Of a DNA stretch of 64,000 bases, positions 60,996 to 64,000 are shown piece by piece. Under the pieces are notes generated by a model. That model saw nothing but the letters and a program-made list of their open reading frames with translations, searched no databases and was not told the DNA's origin. Source of the DNA: Moniliella sp. 'wahieum' (Eukaryota; Basidiomycota; Moniliellomycetes; Moniliellales; Moniliellaceae); contig RSEE01000035.1 in NCBI GenBank assembly GCA_003971905.1, positions 186,001 through 250,000 on the forward strand. The letters are read 5' to 3'. How positions within the stretch are numbered: position 1 is the first letter of the stretch; each line of letters opens with the position of its first letter. A program made the translations under genes and the position numbers.

Positions 60996-62600
60996 TCCCG
61001 ATCCTAATCCGTTCGCGGGTCCGTTGCTTGTGCTTTCTTGGGCTTCTCTGCTCTGGTCCTCTCATCTCATCTACTCCCTTGGCTACTTCTCGCCTCTTCT
61101 GTCCTCCTCCCCCGCTGTCCCATCCGGCCGGACGCGTACGCGTTGCAATCCGACACATCCGACACACATTCGGCCCTGGTCCGCGTCCACATTGGTTTCG
61201 CCCTGGTCCTGCCCTCCCTCCCCCCGCCAACCCCGTCCTGCTTGCCCGCCACTGCTATGGACAGATATCGTGCTACCAACCTCCTTTCTCAGCTCACTCC
61301 CTTTTTATCCTTATCCTTATCCTTATCCTTATCCTTATCCTTATCCTTATCCTTATCCTTATCCTTATCCTTATCCTTATCCTTATCCTTATCCTTATCC
61401 TTATCCTTATCCTTATCCTTAACCTTATCCTTATCTTATCGGACTCCCCTCCCCTCCCCGCCCCTCCCTCTCGCATCCCACTCCCCCGCCTACTATCATG
61501 CATCATGGTTAATCATGCTGGACTCGGATGGTTTGGTCTCCGGTGCCCTCTGGACCAAACTCTCCCCTCTCCTCATCTTCTTTCTTCTTCTTTCCTTTTC
61601 CCCTCCTTTCCTTTCCTTTCCCTCTTCCCTTCTTCACTTCTCTCCTTCTTCACTTCTCTCCTTCTCCCCTTCTTCCCTTCCTTCTCCTTTCTCTGTATCA
61701 TGTTGTGGCCCTGGATCGTGCTAGGCACTTGGCACTTGGGCTTATCCAAGTTGCTGCGGCTGCCATGGCCCATGGCCACCACACCTCCGCTGCCACCACC
61801 ACCACCTCTTGCTTTTCTTCTCTCTTCCTCTTCTCCTCCTCCTCCTATTGCTTCTTTGCTTCCTCTTTCTCCACACTGTGTTCCTCTCTTCCTTCTCTCC
61901 TTGCTCCACATTGTGTTTCTACATCGATCCTTCCCCCCCCCCTCTCTCTCTCCCAGACCACAATCACCCACGTGCTCTTCCTGTTCCTCTATTGCTCTGC
62001 CCACACGTGTTCGCTACAATCTCACCGCGTTCTCGCCTTTCCCTTGGCCTCATAGTACCTACTAGGATTATTACTACTCTTGATTCCCTCCCCTTAACCC
62101 CCCCCACCTACCCCACCCGATGAGCTTGCTGTTGGACGATTGTGGTATTGCATATCGTACTAGTTATCAGCACTCTGATGAAGGATTGCATCAACTTACT
62201 GTCCCTTGCATGATCGGTTGCGCCACGCTCGACGCTCGTTGGTTGTTTGGTTGCTTGATCGCTTGATGCTTGATCCGCAGGACCTGCCCCACCCCCATCC
62301 CTCTTCCCCATCCTCCCACCAGAGATCATCGATCATACCCCCCGCTTGCCTGCCTTGGGCGGCTGGCCCCACAAGCACCTAGCACCGTTCCTCGACTTAG
62401 ACCGGTGACGTCATCCCGGGACGCAGGCCCGAATTGAACGTTGCAGATATGTGGTGTGGTCAGCGATCGTTATCGATGAGGCTGAAACGAGCGCGCCTTG
62501 GGCGCTCGGGCTCTCGACGACCAGTACCCCCCCCAGCACCACCACCACCACCACTGCCGTCACTACCACCACCACTGCCACTGTCACCACCACTGCCACC
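60996..62600. other. Gene-free region after RasGEF
   Basis: Strongly C/T-biased on the plus strand, with the TTATCC hexamer array (61305-61440), long TTCTTCT/CTTCTCTCC stretches (61570-61700 and 61810-61900), and neutral DNA up to the next start at 62601. Long open frames here are by-products of the pyrimidine bias. Confidence 0.6.
61305..61440 (+). repeat. Hexanucleotide array (TTATCC), about 22 units
   Basis: Near-perfect tandem of ttatcc with one ttaacc variant close to the end. It resembles but does not match the common fungal telomere unit (TTAGGG/CCCTAA), and it sits between two genes, so it is treated as a microsatellite. Confidence 0.93.
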
Positions 62601-64000
62601 ATGGATAGCCAGGGCGGCTACTTCGCCCCAAGTGCATGGGCCTCCCCCTCCTCCCGCACTCCACGGACTCCGACCACACGCTGTCTGCGTTGCCACCCGA
62701 CGACCCTGTCCCCCCCCGCAAGTTGACCCCCAAGCAGGAGGAGCGGCTGCGGGCATATGTCGATGACCAGTTTACCACCATCTCTCGCGGCGTGGCCAAA
62801 CGGTATGTTCGTGCATCCATTTGGCCCCTACTCTTTGTTCTGACTCATTTGCCCCAGGCACGAAGCGACGAGCTCGCTCCCAACGCTTACAGCCTACCTC
62901 AGCGCGGTCAACAACTTGCTTGACATTATTCTCACCATCCCGCTCTATGGGACAACGGTGCACTGCAGATCTCCTATTTGCTTCGCATCACGGCCGTAGT
63001 GTTGGAAGACGTGCCTGGTATTCCCCCGTGGACCCGACCAAGTACCGCTGACGATACCGACCCCGACCAGCTGGCCGTCCGCCTCCCCGATGCCGCACTA
63101 GCCGGACTCAAGTCTGTCCTCTTGACTCTGGAGGCGCTTGATCGGGCTTGGTACAGCGTGCTGTTTGGACGTCAAGTATCCATCTCTTCCTTGCGCTTGC
63201 ACTCGCAGCAGAGTGTTGAGCGCGCCCTCGTCCGACGGCCGCAGGCGCGGACGTGGTGCAAACGTCGAGGGAGCGACCGGAGCACACCAGGCAGATCATC
63301 AGATGGCACTCCGAGCTGTACAAGCCGGTCATCTTCCTCCCGTTACTTCGCCTGCCCCGGGGACGCGGAGGATGTTTTAGCGATGAACGTCGGATGTGGA
63401 AGCCCTCACTTCTTCCCGTTACCTTGCTCTTCTCCCTCCCATGGCGCGGATGCCAAACACACGACTGCCCCCTCGCTTGACCCGAGTGTCGCAAGGGAAG
63501 CCATCCCGTTTTGGGGGGAATAGGTCACGTACTGTCCCTCAGACGGATCGGTGTCCGGTTGCGCAACATTCTTGTTTTGGGCAAGGAGGCCTGTCTTTGC
63601 CTGGTGATAGAGATCCCTCGGCGGACCGCCCCCACCCAAACTGATGGATGAGGTGACAGGTGCCTTGGATGGAGTAGGAAAAGTGGGCGTCATGCCTTCG
63701 CACCGGAACAATGAGGCATTTCGCCAAACCCTCCGACCTAGCCAACACGTTCGGGACCTCTTTGTCGACCAGGGGAATTTGGGCGATGACCTACGTCCTC
63801 GGGAAGAGGTCTTGTCTGGCTCCGAACCTGCAACTCCATCGGCAGCAACCGAGGTCGGCACAGCCGCTGCTTCTACGCTGCCCAAGAATCTAGCCAGCGT
63901 CCCATCTGCGAGACGGAACTGAACGACTATCGTTCAGCACTACAATCCGAGGTGACACGAGTCTACCTACTTGCACAAGAATTCCCAAGTCCTGCTGGCC
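62601..64000 (+). CDS. Unrecognised gene, truncated by the window edge
   Basis: The ATG at 62601 is in CCACCATGG (MDSQGGYFAPSAW). A missing base near 62640 joins it to a frame with LTPKQEERLRAYVDDQFTTI and SRGVAKR; an intron from 62802 (GTATGT) to about 62860 then gives RHEATSSLPTLTAYLSAV and NNLLDIILTIPLWDNGALQI, ISYLLRITAVVLEDVPGIP and LLTLEALDRAWYSVL. Later frames hold HTRQIIRWHSELYKPVIFL (near 63290) and the last bases read LNDYRSALQSEVTRVYLLAQ, still open at the edge. It is mainly helical, soluble and without signal peptide. I do not recognise the family. At least two further introns or frame errors lie between 63170 and 63900. Confidence 0.5.

Noticed and set aside
61305-61440. Interstitial telomere
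   Set aside because: The unit TTATCC is not TTAGGG/CCCTAA and lies between two genes; a microsatellite is sufficient.
60992-62065. Open frame of 357 codons after RasGEF
   Set aside because: It is composed of the TTATCC array and pyrimidine-rich DNA, with no conserved residues and no plausible start.

Overview
The window is nuclear DNA of a filamentous or yeast-like fungus, most likely a basidiomycete. It is GC-rich, genes are interrupted by short GT-AG introns (52 to about 250 nt, often with a CTGAC branch site), introns sit in tRNA anticodon loops, and intergenic DNA is long (0.3 to 5 kb) and low in complexity. The proteins (NEDD4-type ligase, SAP-domain Eri1, Pom1/DYRK kinase, P-loop plus RasGEF protein, Ecl1-type zinc finger) fit Basidiomycota. 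Ustilaginomycotina is my guess but is not proven here.

Layout. 1-4.3 kb: no gene I can support, several short repeats. 4.6-6.1 kb (-): Ecl1-like zinc-finger protein. 8.9-11.4 kb (+): RSP5-type HECT ligase. 12.65 kb (+): intron-containing tRNA-Gly. 13.4-18.3 kb (+): biotin synthase, then hydroxymethylbilane synthase. 18.9-22.8 kb (+): divergent kinesin-like coiled-coil protein. 25.1-27.5 kb (+): amino-acid permease. 28.0-28.9 kb (-) and 29.5-29.9 kb (+): ribosomal P0 and ubiquitin-eS31 sharing one promoter. 30.3-31.6 kb (+): Eri1 exonuclease. 32.8-37.8 kb (-): DYRK/Pom1 kinase. 38.6-42.5 kb (-): unrecognised protein with a C-terminal membrane anchor. 43.8-45.0 kb (-): ketopantoate reductase. 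45.5-46.4 kb (+): tRNA-Pro and ribosomal protein eL43. 46.8-48.0 kb (-) and 48.3-50.4 kb (+): CFD1 and mitochondrial tRNA 2-thiouridylase, divergent. 50.4-55.2 kb: gene-free repeat-rich DNA. 55.2-61.0 kb (+): GTPase-like plus RasGEF protein. 62.6 kb to the edge (+): unrecognised gene, cut off.

Genes are housekeeping: cofactor synthesis (biotin, heme, pantothenate, Fe-S, tRNA thiolation), translation, ubiquitin and Ras/DYRK signalling. I see no viral genes, intact transposon, CRISPR array or obvious defence cluster.

Two window-wide signals stand out. First, almost every long conserved gene is broken by single-base indels, overwhelmingly missing bases in G/C runs, while short genes are intact; this looks like consensus error in the assembly rather than gene decay, and it limits every exon boundary and protein given here. 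Second, intergenic and intronic DNA carries more than twenty unrelated short tandem repeats that nearly all have a 7-bp unit; I know of no named element that explains this, and it is the best candidate for something undescribed.
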